The notes under the pieces are model-generated. The model did not search any database. It had not been told where the DNA came from and worked only from the letters and a program-made list of their open reading frames with translations. From Cryptomeria japonica (lineage: Eukaryota; Streptophyta; Pinopsida; Cupressales; Cupressaceae): a stretch of DNA of 64,000 nt. A program made the position numbers and the translations under genes. The stretch spans positions 210,511,744-210,575,743 of the forward strand of contig NC_081411.1 of the NCBI RefSeq assembly GCF_030272615.1. The letters are read 5' to 3'. This document shows positions 1 to 9,756 of this stretch, piece by piece; position 1 is the stretch's first letter, and every line of letters begins with the position of its first letter.

Positions 1-880
1 AAATATATATGATATTAATTTTTAAAATAAATTTACAAATCTTTGTGATGAATGTTTAGAATATATTTTGATTTTTGAAATATATGTTAAAAGTCTATTT
101 TTGTTTATAGTTGGGAATAAATGTATGGATGCCAAGACTACATATCTTAGAAGGTACATCAGTAATATTTATCCAATTATGATAATTTTGTATTTTAAGA
201 TATATTCTTTTATGAATAACCATTTCTTGTCCACATATAACTTTTTCCATTTGTACTAACTAGTATATTTATATTTAAAAAATATATGTAAAATATGCCA
301 AGAGATATCTTATAATATAAGAGAATCATTGTAAAATAAATGTTCTTACTAAACACCAAGAATACAAATCCATTAAATGGAGACAAGTGGCAAGGGTTCT
401 ATTTTATTGGTAGTAATAAAATAACACCTCCACAAAAACTGAAACATGACATATTTATGCATTTATAGACATTTTGATGTTACTGTAGCAAATCTATTTT
501 CTATGGAAGAAGTGAAAACAAAATCTAGATCCATGTGTCTTCAAAAGAATGATGACAAAAATTTAAACTTGTTAGAATCAAAGATTCATAATATATTACC
601 CACAAGTCTTCCATTCTCTGCAAAAGTATTAAAGTTATATTTAAACCTAGGAACATTTTTGACATTTTATCAGTGAACTTATCTCGAATTTTAATTTCAT
701 CTAGCAAATTAAAAGGATAAATTTCTACAATGCTAGCTTCCCTTGACTTATTCTTTATAATCATAATTTTTTTGTGTTTTCTCTTAATATTCCCTTGTAG
801 GTGCTATTTTTAAAATGAAGACATTAATTTGACTTAATTTTTAAGAAATTAGCTAAAATGTTAATCACAAAGTTTCCTAC
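1..880. other. AT-rich sequence without recognisable gene
   Basis: I see no convincing coding region, RNA gene or transposon terminus here. The short open frames (the longest is under 80 codons) have no recognisable motif. The stretch just upstream of the LINE may be old flanking DNA or decayed LINE leader. Confidence 0.5.
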
Positions 881-1379
881 AAACAACGTTGCTACTACGT
901 AGAGTAAAGAGGAAGGAGAGTGGCAGGTGATTTTGGGAAAGAAAGCCAAGAGGCATTCGAATTATCAAATGTTATGTCTAGGTGCTAATGCTATACCTTT
1001 AAGAAATAATGGTTGTCCTCTATTAAGTGACACTAAATATGTGCATTTCTCATCATCTCTCCTCAACTCATCCAGAATTGCCATTTGCTATGTGAGAAGA
1101 TTTTATGACTATAGAAATATTTTAAATAGTAGATAGTTAAATTCAAGTTAATATGGTTGTTCGCAAACACACTCTAATATATATTTGCAGCCGCAAAGGC
1201 TACCACAAGATTCTTGATGTAACCCTAGGGTTTCTCCTAACCATCCCATGAATTTCACCCTAATCAATCAAATAAGGAATCCAAGATAGATTTGCCTCCA
1301 AAGTTAGCTAATTATGGACAAGTTGTAAAACTTGAGCAACAATAGGATGAGAAGGTCATTAATTTAAATTCTGACCCTC

Positions 1380-2321
1380 TCCAGGATTATTGGAATTTGT
1401 ATAACAATAAGGGTATTATTGCTTACTGGAATTGGCAACACCAAACCTTTGAAGAAATGAAGGAATGGTGGAAGGAGGAATTCTCTAATCAGGTAAGTAT
1501 TTTTAACCTAGGTTTTAACTGCTTTCTCATTACCTGTGCTAATTCAAATATCAAAAAGGAAATTCTATTGAGTGAAGTAAAATTGATTGAAGGATATATT
1601 TTTCAATTTTTGATTGGATGCTGAATTTCAATCCTAAAACCTTCAAACCTAAGAAATTTGTGAAATGGGTAAATATAGGCCCTATGTCGAAAGAATTATA
1701 TTGTCTTGAAATCATAGATTTCATAGGATCACAACTAGAAATTTTCCTAAGTGTAGAGGGTATCTTGCATAAGGATATGGCAAAAGATATAAAAGTGCTT
1801 TTACAATTTGATTTTGAAAGGCCAAATTTGAACCCCACTAATTTAATATTTGAGAAGACCAACTGGTGTATATCTCCCTCACTTTATGAAGGTGAAATTG
1901 ACACCTCTTATATCTTTATTCAAAACCTCCATAGCTATGAGAAAATATCTGAAAGTAGCACCTCTACCTCCAACTTAGGTAGCTGAAATAAATTGAGTTC
2001 TATAAAGGGGTCTCAAAATTAAAACTTGATGGATGTTTGTTGAACCCTAGGACAATTTCAAGGGAAGATAGTGTAAATGGTAATCATGGTAAGTCTCACC
2101 CAAATAACAAGAATTCAGTGTGTCCTGAAAAATGTAAGGGTTCTCTAATTTTCCCAAATGATATCCCCATAACATCTACAGCTGTGTTATCTCCCACAGT
2201 AGGTGAGAACTCATGCCACGAAAATAGTACTATGGGGTCTTGCAATAGTAGTCAAAGTACAAGTTCTCCTAAGAATAGGAATGAGAGAAAATCAACCTCA
2301 AATAGAAGGACAAAATTTTAA
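1380..2321 (+). pseudogene. LINE ORF1 remnant (DUF4283-like RNA-binding protein)
   Basis: Conceptual translation gives a WW-containing segment (EEMKEWWKEEF) followed, after a frameshift near 1620, by NFNPKTFKPKKFVKWVNIG, a Leu/Ile-rich core and a segment around SLYEGEID. This is the layout of the DUF4283 domain in plant L1-type ORF1 proteins, which bind the element's own RNA. The tail from about 2000 to 2321 is Ser/Asn/Lys-rich, as is usual for ORF1 C-terminal regions. The zinc knuckle that often follows DUF4283 is not visible. A further open stretch at 2328-2591 probably continues the same protein, but I cannot assign a domain to it. Confidence 0.55.
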
Positions 2322-2966
2322 AAAATATTGTTAGGAGTGGACGAATTCAAAGTAGGTGTGCAAGAGAAATTAGAGTTATTGGATCAAAAAGTTATCCCAA
2401 GACAAACTATAATTAAGTGCCCCGATCTAGATGACATAAATGAAATTATATTAAGGACTGATTGCCCCTTCGAGCAATTCATGGTTTTGGAAGAGGTTTT
2501 AGGAGAGATTGATCAAGAGAGGGCTCATCCTATAGGTGGTGTCGATGTGTTTTTAGGAGGAGGTAAGTTGGGGTTAGGTAATATTTTATAAGGAAAGACT
2601 AAACTGGATTGTGGCTTGTCCTAAAAAAGGAGAGGTAGGAGATCTTCAATCAAGATTAGAAAATTAACGGAGAAGTATAAGGACACACCAAAATAACCTC
2701 AATTACAAATGTAGGGAAGGGGAAGTTCCTTCCCACTCAGCCATGAAAATCATTATATTCCCTAACAAGCAATGCATTTTAAAGTGTTGCATCCTAACCT
2801 TAAAAGTAGAATTAACTTTATCTCAGGATACCAAGATAAACCAAGATGAGATTGAATTTTTTTGAAGAAGATTAAAGGCTATCTAAATTGATCCCTCCAG
2901 AGAGAGCCTCTAGGGCTCTAGGTATCACTTGGGACCCAAGGCAGATCTCAGTAGATATCTTATCAC

Positions 2967-3279
2967 GCAATAAATTTTGGATGTACTCCTTCATTAAATA
3001 TTTTATATGTAATCTAAACTTTACCCTCTTAAATATCTATGGCCCAATCCCTACATATGAGAAGATAACAGTATGGAATGAAATAGGTTAGTTGTCTAAA
3101 TTGCACCCAGAGTGGAATTATGTTTTAGGGGGGGTTGTCTAAGGAGAGAACCCCAATATTTGATAGTCTTTAGGAATTAGATCAATTATCACAATACGAT
3201 ATATATCAATATTGATAATGGTTCCTTCACCTGGAACAATGGAAGGAAGGGGTTTTACAATATTACTGAAAGATTAGTT
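2967..3279 (+). repeat. Direct repeat, left copy (LINE endonuclease segment)
   Basis: This segment of about 312 bp is repeated at 3767-4077 with about nine substitutions by eye (roughly 97% identity). The two copies bracket a piece of Copia-D LTR plus primer binding site. The left copy is continuous with upstream LINE sequence and the right copy with downstream LINE sequence, so the segment was duplicated when the LTR piece entered. Confidence 0.85.
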
Positions 3280-3282
3280 CAT

Positions 3283-3766
3283 CATGGATATTATTACACT
3301 TTACTTAAGTTTACTTAGTAAATGCATTTCATAGTAGTTTTGGTATGAGACACTTGGGTGTTTGTGCCACATTGGGATAGTGTGTGTAGGAGAATTTCCA
3401 CCTTTTATGGTGTGATCTTGTTGTTACACTCCACATTCAATGGGTGATCCACCTCATGTAGACTATTATATTATTTCTCCTACCTACCCACACCTATTTC
3501 CTACCTACCCTTGTTTCTTATTGAGCCACATGTCATGTTTGTGTGCTCACATATCCATATAGCCTTGCCTATATAAGCAAGCTCATATTCATTTTATGTA
3601 ACAATGAATGCTTGATGATCCAGTTGATCAGTATTTTCATCTTGATAGAATACAGTTTATTTCTATCATCTATTTTGTTCTCTCTTATTTGTGCTTTCCA
3701 TTGCCTCTTGATCTTGGCAAAATCTCACATGGTATCAGAGCTGGTCCATGTCTCACACTTATCAAG
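3283..3766 (+). mobile_element. Partial Copia-D LTR with primer binding site
   Basis: The segment 3283-3729 matches the complete 3' LTR of Copia D at 37862-38312, but lacks its first 20-25 bases including the TG end. It carries the LTR TATA box (TATATAAG at 3570-3577) and ends in CTCACA. It is followed directly by TGGTATCAGAGC (3730-3741), the plant primer binding site complementary to initiator tRNA-Met, plus about 24 bases of internal sequence. No gag or pol follows; the LINE resumes at 3767. It is therefore neither a normal solo LTR nor a normal insertion. Confidence 0.8.
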
Positions 3767-4077
3767 CAATAAATTTTGGATGTACTCCTTCATTAAATAT
3801 TTTATATGTAATCTAAACTTTACCCTCTTCAATATCTATGGCCCAATCCCTACACATGATAAGATAACAGTATGGAATGAAATAGGTTAGTTGTTTAAAT
3901 TGCACCCAGAGTGGAATTATGTTTTAGAGGGGGTTGTCTAGGGAGAGAACCCCAATATTTGATAGTCTTTAGGAATTAGATCAATTATCACAATATGATA
4001 TATATCAATATTGATAATGGTTCCTTCACGTGGAACAATGGAAGGAAGGGGTTTTACAATATTACTGAAAGATTGGA
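3767..4077 (+). repeat. Direct repeat, right copy (LINE endonuclease segment)
   Basis: Right-hand partner of 2967-3279. It reads on into the remaining LINE ORF2 sequence. Confidence 0.85.
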
Positions 4078-4628
4078 TAGGTTCCTCTTCAAAGGTAATA
4101 TCCTGGATTTTCATTACCTCCTCAAGGCCTCCATCCTTCTCATTTCAAGCTCAAATCATTTCCCAATCCAACTAACCATTGTGGATGACTTAAAACCTAA
4201 GAGGTGCCCGTTCAAATTTTTTTTAAATATGGATGAAAATTGAATCTTTTCTTCAAAATGTAGAAAGATGGTGGAAAGAGATGGATGCCTTGGGATCAAA
4301 ACTCTACTATTTTGTTATTAGAATTAAATATATAAAGAGCAAACTACTCTAATGGAACAAGGATATATTCGGTGATATCTTTTCCTCTAAGAAGGCTATA
4401 TGATTTGACATGGCCCTTCTAATTGATAAAGTAATTAGAGAAAGAATGAATCAAGATAGCTACTTGAAGGAGAAAGAGGTACTCCTAAAATATGAATATA
4501 TCTTATCTAAGGAAGAAATCTTCTGGAGGTAGAAATCCAGAGCAACATGGATTAGAGAAGGAGACCAAAATACCAAATTCTTCCATGCCTCTACAAAGCT
4601 CAGAAATAGGATTAACAAAATCACCCAT

Positions 4629-6189
4629 TGTAGACACCTAAAAATGGTCAACGCTTGCGGAATCATACTTTAACATTTGTGCATTGCCTCATTTTAGGTT
4701 GTTGCATCACATTAACATTTCTACTATGATTCGCACTTGGTCTTTATCATTTGCGAGCATCGAGTCATTCTTCTACATTCTTCATTCGTCTTGCTCTCAA
4801 ATTTGGTCTTGTCAACAACAATCTTCACTCATGATTTTGATCAATCTTATCCTATCGTGTCAATGTATGTGCTCATTTGTCATCATTTTGGACATCGTCA
4901 ATCCTAATTAGGGTTTTGTCCTCTTATCAATCTTATCATCTGGCGATCGATTTGTCATCAATCCTTATCATTTTCAATCTTGTCATTTTGCAATCGATTT
5001 GTCATCGATCGTGGTCATTTTCAATCTTGTCGTCTTGCAATCTATTTTGTCATCAATCCTTATCATTTTCAATCTTGTCATTTTGTGATCGATTTGTCAT
5101 CGATCGTGGTCATTTTCAATCTTGTCATCTTGCAATCTATTTTGTCATCGATCCTTGTCCTCTTGTCAATTTTGTCATTTTGCGATTAATTTGCCATCAA
5201 ACGTTGTCTGTCTCAATTATGTCAATTTGGATCAATTTGTCATTGTTCCTCGTCAATTGGTGCATTTATCAATCAAATCATTTATCACATTGGTCCTTTG
5301 TTAATCAGAATCATGATCGAGTCAATTATCTTTCATCAAGACCTAATTCATCTTCTAGGGTTTTGTGATTTAATCATTTAACCTTGTTTGTCATTTCTCT
5401 CTCTAGGATTAATAAATTATTTATTTATCCTAAGTCTTCTTGTCACAATTAAATGTTCATTTAATTGGCTAATCATTCCTCTTTTTGTGAATTAATTAAT
5501 AAATGACAAATTATTAATTAATTTACCTAATTTCTAATTTTCATCAATTTCTTAATTCCTCTTTTTCTAATTTTCTAATTTTCTAAATTCTTAATTTCAA
5601 TTTCCTCCTATTTCTCTCCTAATTTCATGGGAATGACATGTCAATTTGTCATAATTGACAATCAATCAATTTTTGACATAGAAGTTTGTCATAATTTGTC
5701 ATAAATTATCAATCAATCAAATTTTGCATAGAAAGTGCATAATTTGTCATAATTGACATAATTTGATTTGCAATTTCCATTTGAATTGAATCATGCTAAT
5801 TTGATCATCTCTCCAATTTGTCTATAAATTGGATGAATTTCTTCAATCAAACCCCTAATCAAAATGAGAATAATCAGATTATCGAATTTCTAATCAATCA
5901 CGCTTTGAGTATTCTTGTGCCAATGTCAATCTTGCTTTCACATTAGGTTTATGCACTTGAAGGTGAGATCCACAAACAAAGGCTATTTGGAGAAGAAAGA
6001 AGGACAATGGAGCCGCATGAAGGAGACATTCAGATCTACATCTGGTTTGCTTAGTTTTTAGCTTTTGAATGTTTTTCTTTTCATGTCTTTATTGAGTGTG
6101 TTTAGGATAGATCATTGCATTTTAGCTTTCGTGATTGAGCTAGATTAGTATATTGACTTGCTTTGATGATTTCCGATTTCCTAGCTACA
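4629..6189 (+). mobile_element. Solo LTR (1,561 bp) with 5-bp target duplication
   Basis: The sequence starts TGTAGACACC, ends CTAGCTACA (matching inverted ends TGTAG/CTACA), and is flanked by CCCAT on both sides (4624-4628 and 6190-6194). LINE ORF2 sequence lies on either side. No primer binding site, gag or pol lies inside, so it is a solo LTR left by recombination between two LTRs. A TATA box (TCTATAAATT, 5820-5829) suggests plus-strand transcription. The first 15 bases resemble the start of Gypsy G at 53079, so it probably belongs to a Gypsy family. An open frame at 4877-5368 only reflects the internal tandem repeat. Confidence 0.88.
4957..5194 (+). repeat. Tandem repeat, five 47/48-bp units in alternating pairs
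   Basis: Units begin at 4957, 5004, 5052, 5099 and 5147 (spacing 47, 48, 47, 48). The first four alternate between a type beginning ATCAATCC and a type beginning ATCGATCG, giving a 95-bp dimer; the fifth begins ATCGATCC and is more diverged. The array lies inside the upstream half of the solo LTR. Confidence 0.8.
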
Positions 6190-6327
6190 CCCATATTAGG
6201 AAAGAATATGAGATCATATTAAATGAGCCTGGGGATATTGCAACAGAAGTAGTATCCTTCTTTCAAAGGTTGCTAAGTAATGAGATGACCTCTGATTTTA
6301 CAACTCAATCCAGCTTGCTTAATAACC

Positions 6328-6638
6328 TCAGAATAGTTAAGTATTCAATCAAATCAACAAATAAGATCATAACCATAAAAAGAAATTCACCACGTGACAC
6401 AAATGCTTCTATGTGGAAAACCCAAATAGGTAAACAGTTTAACCTTATAAACTGGTTTACCGGTTCAACCCACAAACATACATATCGGTTTACAACATCT
6501 TCCTCAAAGCTGTTCCTACCAGTTAGGAGGCAATATATCAATAACAATAATAATATCATCAATATCATAAATACAATTACTGATTCAATTGACATCAATG
6601 ACAACATATAATATCATTAATACAATCTTCATCCAAAT
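6328..6638 (-). repeat. Left (distal) piece of the 3' LTR of Copia B, deleted copy
   Basis: It matches 19455-19555 and then 20400-20600 of the right LTR, with the middle missing. The last bases before 6639 continue, across the inserted 8-kb element, into 14651-14663. The flanks CCAAA (6634-6638) and GCAAA (14651-14655) are the target duplication of the inserted element, with one mismatch. Confidence 0.75.
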
Positions 6639-7797
6639 GTTACTACTTATCAAGTTGCCATTAGTTTTTATATTCAAAGTCATACTATATATTCTAGTCG
6701 GTTAGCACTACCGAATAATGCAGTCGGTATAAACAGAGCAGTCAGTATGCACAGTCTAGTCGGTTATAGAAGAAAGTAGTCACAGAACACAGTATACACT
6801 GAGTTGTCTACCGAGTATCTTTTTATGGCTACCGAGCAGTAAAGTTAACACACTGAGTTGATATTCACCGAGTGAAACGTGTTACCAGATACATTGAACC
6901 TAGACATGCATATGAAAATGTGTTACAAGATCGAGGCACATCTAACCATTATTACATTGGAAATTGCACTAGAAGATTGTGTATGATTGTGAGGTCAATC
7001 TAACCAATGAAATATTTTGTTTAGTTATTCATTCGAGGAATCTTGTTTGTAACATCGAAGCAATGAATTAGATCACTGTTTTAAGAGATCTATTTATGCA
7101 GCATGAATTAAGAGCAAGGTGTGTGCATATATGTATGAAGGAAGACTGTTATAGAGACATAGAGGTCACCAAGAAGGTTTTTAGAGAATAGTCAAAGAAT
7201 AGAGTAAACAGAAGGGTTTACCGAGTTACTATATGAGTTACTGAGGTATGCTATAAGCAAGGTAATCCTATCCTGAGCACATAGAATCTGCTATAACATT
7301 TTAGATGTAAAGTTGCAGATGTTTGTAGTGATTTTATTGTAATATTGTGAAGTTGAAAGAGAAACCTTTAACAAGGTAAAAGACTCTAAGAAGGTCTATA
7401 AATTGTAAAGCCTCTAACCAGGTGCAACATTCAAAATAAATGTTGTAAAATCCTTTAGCAAGGTAGATCTAACAGATCTTGTTACTCCTAAAAGGGTAAG
7501 CTATCAGAAATAGATAAATGTAGCTCTAACTGAGCATTCTTTATTATTGCAGTAGTGAAGTTGTGGGTGCCATCCCCACCACAATTTTTCTCTCTAACCA
7601 AGAGTTTCTGTGTAACCAAAATATATGTGTTATGGAGTGAATCATGTATGATTGTTATATGTTTGTTTTAACTTTATTTTATGTTACTGCACTATTCTGT
7701 TTATGCATAATAGTAAGGTTATTATTAAAGAAAGGTTTTGGAGTACTAATTCACCCCTCCCCTCTCAGTACATTAGCTTTCCATATTGGGCCTAACA
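6639..7797 (+). repeat. 5' LTR of the gag+ORF element
   Basis: It pairs with 13492-14650 at equal length, roughly 95% identical by eye. Near its end is an ATTCACCCC..CTCTCAGT motif (7750-7769) common to Copia LTRs. Its upstream part carries GTCGGT three times (6697, 6723, 6759), the complement of the ACCGAC core of dehydration-responsive elements. Confidence 0.9.
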
Positions 7798-7812
7798 ATT
7801 GGTATCAGAGGC
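7798..7812 (+). promoter_or_regulatory. Primer binding site (initiator tRNA-Met type)
   Basis: ATTGGTATCAGAGGC follows the CA end of the 5' LTR directly; TGGTATCAGAG is the standard plant complement of the initiator tRNA-Met 3' end. Confidence 0.9.
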
Positions 7813-7859
7813 TCAATCTTGGAAAAGGGTTTAACTACCTAAAGTGAAAGATCTTATCA

Positions 7860-9212
7860 ATGGAAGGCTATAAACAATCTCAGAGGATTGTGTATCTGCA
7901 AGAAGAGCTGGATCATGCAAATCAAGTAATTACAGACATGCAAAGGCAAATGCAAAAATCTCTGAAAGTAAGAAGAAGATTATCTGATGACTTGCAAGAT
8001 TCTCAAGAGTTAGTGGAACAAATTGAGACATCATCTAAGAATAGTATATCTGAAGAAACTGAAGAAATGATTGGAGTATTGAAAGAAAAGAACAAAGCAT
8101 TGGCTGATCAATTAAAAGCAATGAAAAGAGAACATGAACATTTCAGTACACAGATGACTGAAAATCTAGATGCATTGAGGACAAAAGAGGATAAAGCAAG
8201 AGATCTACAAAGAGAGAAACAACAACTTGAAGTCTTAGCATCTGATAAGAATGATGAAATCATAAGGTTAACTGGGATTCAACAAAATATGACAGATCAA
8301 CTAAGTTATGCACATCATGAAGCAATTCTAAAGAATGATGAAAATCAAGCAATAAAACTTGAAGTATCAAGGTTGACTGATGACCTTAAAATAGAGAATA
8401 AATCCAAAGAAACATTGAAGAAGAGTTATGATGCATCAAAGATGTTGGATGAGCAACTGAATACAAGAAGACCCAACAAAGATGCAGGACTCGGTTACAA
8501 AGGAAAAGAATCAACCGAGAAAGGAATTCATACTACTGAGAAAGGAGAATCATCAAAGCAAGCTGGAAATAGGAATAACATTAAAAGGAAGAAGCCTATT
8601 TGCTACTACTATGGAAATCAAGGTCATACTACCAACATATGCTAGATTAGAAAAGGTAAGCAACCGAATATAACTAAGTCCAATGGATATTGTTACAATT
8701 GCAATAAATATGGTCACACATCTAATCAATGTGGGACAAAGTCTGTTAACAACTATCAAAAGGAAAAATTCAAAGGGTTTTGTAGAAACTGCAATAGATA
8801 TGGACATAGTACAGAGAAGTGCTGGTCTAAGCAAAAGAACTACATGCGGTGTCCACACCGAGCAAACACTAGAGGTTACCGAACTCACATAGATCCTTAC
8901 TGACAATATGCAGTAGTACCATGGGATTACAATACAAGGATATGGTGCAAATGTTGTGGAAGATATGGACATATTAGTGCCAACTATTTTATAAGGTTTG
9001 GAATGAACAATCAAAGATCATGGAGAAATCCTCGTATGGCATGTTTTCATTGTCACAAAGTTGGACATTTAGCTAGAGATTGTAGAGATCAACCTAGAAG
9101 AGACACTGAACAGATAAAAGAAAAATTTAAGATGATTTGGGAAAAGAAGGAAATCATGTCAGATGAAGAAAGCACCTTACCTACCGAGTTAGGTGCACCT
9201 ATTCCAAATTAA
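7860..9212 (+). pseudogene. Gag-like protein with five tandem zinc knuckles
   Basis: One frame of 450 codons starts at an ATG 62 bases after the LTR and is broken only by a TAG at 8643 and a TGA near 8901. The N-terminal 210 residues are a charged, heptad-rich coiled coil (LQEELDHANQVITDMQRQM...). The C-terminal part has CX2CX4HX4C knuckles at 8601-8642 (second Cys now Tyr), 8691-8732 (intact, CYNCNKYGHTSNQC), 8781-8822 (intact), 8946-8987 (last Cys now Tyr) and 9042-9083 (intact, CFHCHKVGHLARDC). Copia gags usually have one. The likely role is binding and packaging element RNA. It is followed by about 540 bases without a clear ORF and then by the large unknown frame. Confidence 0.8.
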
Positions 9213-9756
9213 TCAGAAAAGGTACGAAGGGACTGCATTCTCTAAAGATTAAATCATAACAGTTCCTATTCTACTATGTACAAAATTCAAAATCTGCATA
9301 GTTAAGATGCATTAGTAAGTTTGAAATTCTATCAAAGTACTTTACAGGGAACCTGTCAAGTCGGTGTATACAGGAAGCCTATCAAGTCGGTAAATGAAGG
9401 AAATTTGGTTACTCGGTTAAAACAAAAAAAAAGGAAGTAAATCGGTTAAAGGTGAACTAAGTGCATTTAATGTTTTGACCTAACTCGCACAGAGCCCGAT
9501 AAAGTATTTTGTGCTTAAAGGTATTTTCGCGGTTATTTTCATTCACCAAGTTATCAAGCAAGCAGAGCAGAGAAAATCAAGGCGATCAAACTTCATTCAG
9601 AGCAAATTTCAAGGTATTTACATCAAATCTATTCACACTGTTAAGCTGGTTTCTGATCTTTGTCAAATTGCTATTATCTACCGAGTGTGAAGTGTTAGTT
9701 GTTTGTAAACCGTCAAACCCTAAGGATAGTTTGCTAAGTTTTACCCGAAATCTACT
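9213..9756 (+). other. Spacer between gag and the large ORF
   Basis: No sustained frame. Several AAGTCGGT/CTCGGTTA words (about 9358-9446) echo those in the LTR. The spacer may hold an internal promoter or an intron giving a spliced message for the downstream ORF, but I see no decisive splice sites. Confidence 0.4.

Larger units (their letters stand above)
880..6327 (+). mobile_element. LINE (L1-like non-LTR retrotransposon), decayed and interrupted
   Basis: In order on the plus strand there is an ORF1 with a DUF4283-like region (about 1380-1990), a basic ORF1/ORF2 junction (about 2630-2680), an AP-endonuclease C-terminal part ending in a FTWNNGRKGF-like motif (about 2960-3280 and again 3767-4090), the spacer before reverse transcriptase with a TWIREGDQNTKFFH motif (about 4545-4590), and a NEPGDIATEVVSFFQ-like segment (about 6215-6270). 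The reverse transcriptase domain itself and the 3' end are missing, because the copy is cut off by Copia B near 6327. Two later insertions break it: a partial Copia LTR at 3283-3766 and a solo LTR at 4629-6189. The identification rests on order and motifs; the exact 5' end is a guess. Confidence 0.75.
2630..6327 (+). pseudogene. LINE ORF2 remnant (endonuclease and pre-RT region)
   Basis: The endonuclease C-terminal half is readable as NFTLLNIYGPIPTYEKITVW, then a tract with YINIDNGSFTWNNGRKGFYN and ERLDRFLF, the classic end of the plant LINE AP-endonuclease. It continues as SSNHFPIQL and RATWIREGDQNTKFFHASTK, the conserved block before reverse transcriptase. The last recognisable piece (6190-6327) follows the solo LTR and reads ILNEPGDIATEVVSFFQRLL. 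Stops and frameshifts are frequent, and the palm domain of reverse transcriptase is absent. Part of the endonuclease (2967-3279) is present twice. Confidence 0.7.

Noticed and set aside
4877-5368. Open frame of 163 codons inside the solo LTR
   Set aside because: It follows the 47/48-bp tandem repeat and consists of low-complexity Ser/Leu/Cys/His text; three frames are open for the same reason.
8553-9014. Minus-strand open frame of 153 codons
   Set aside because: Exact shadow of the zinc-knuckle part of gag, whose plus-strand motifs are unmistakable.
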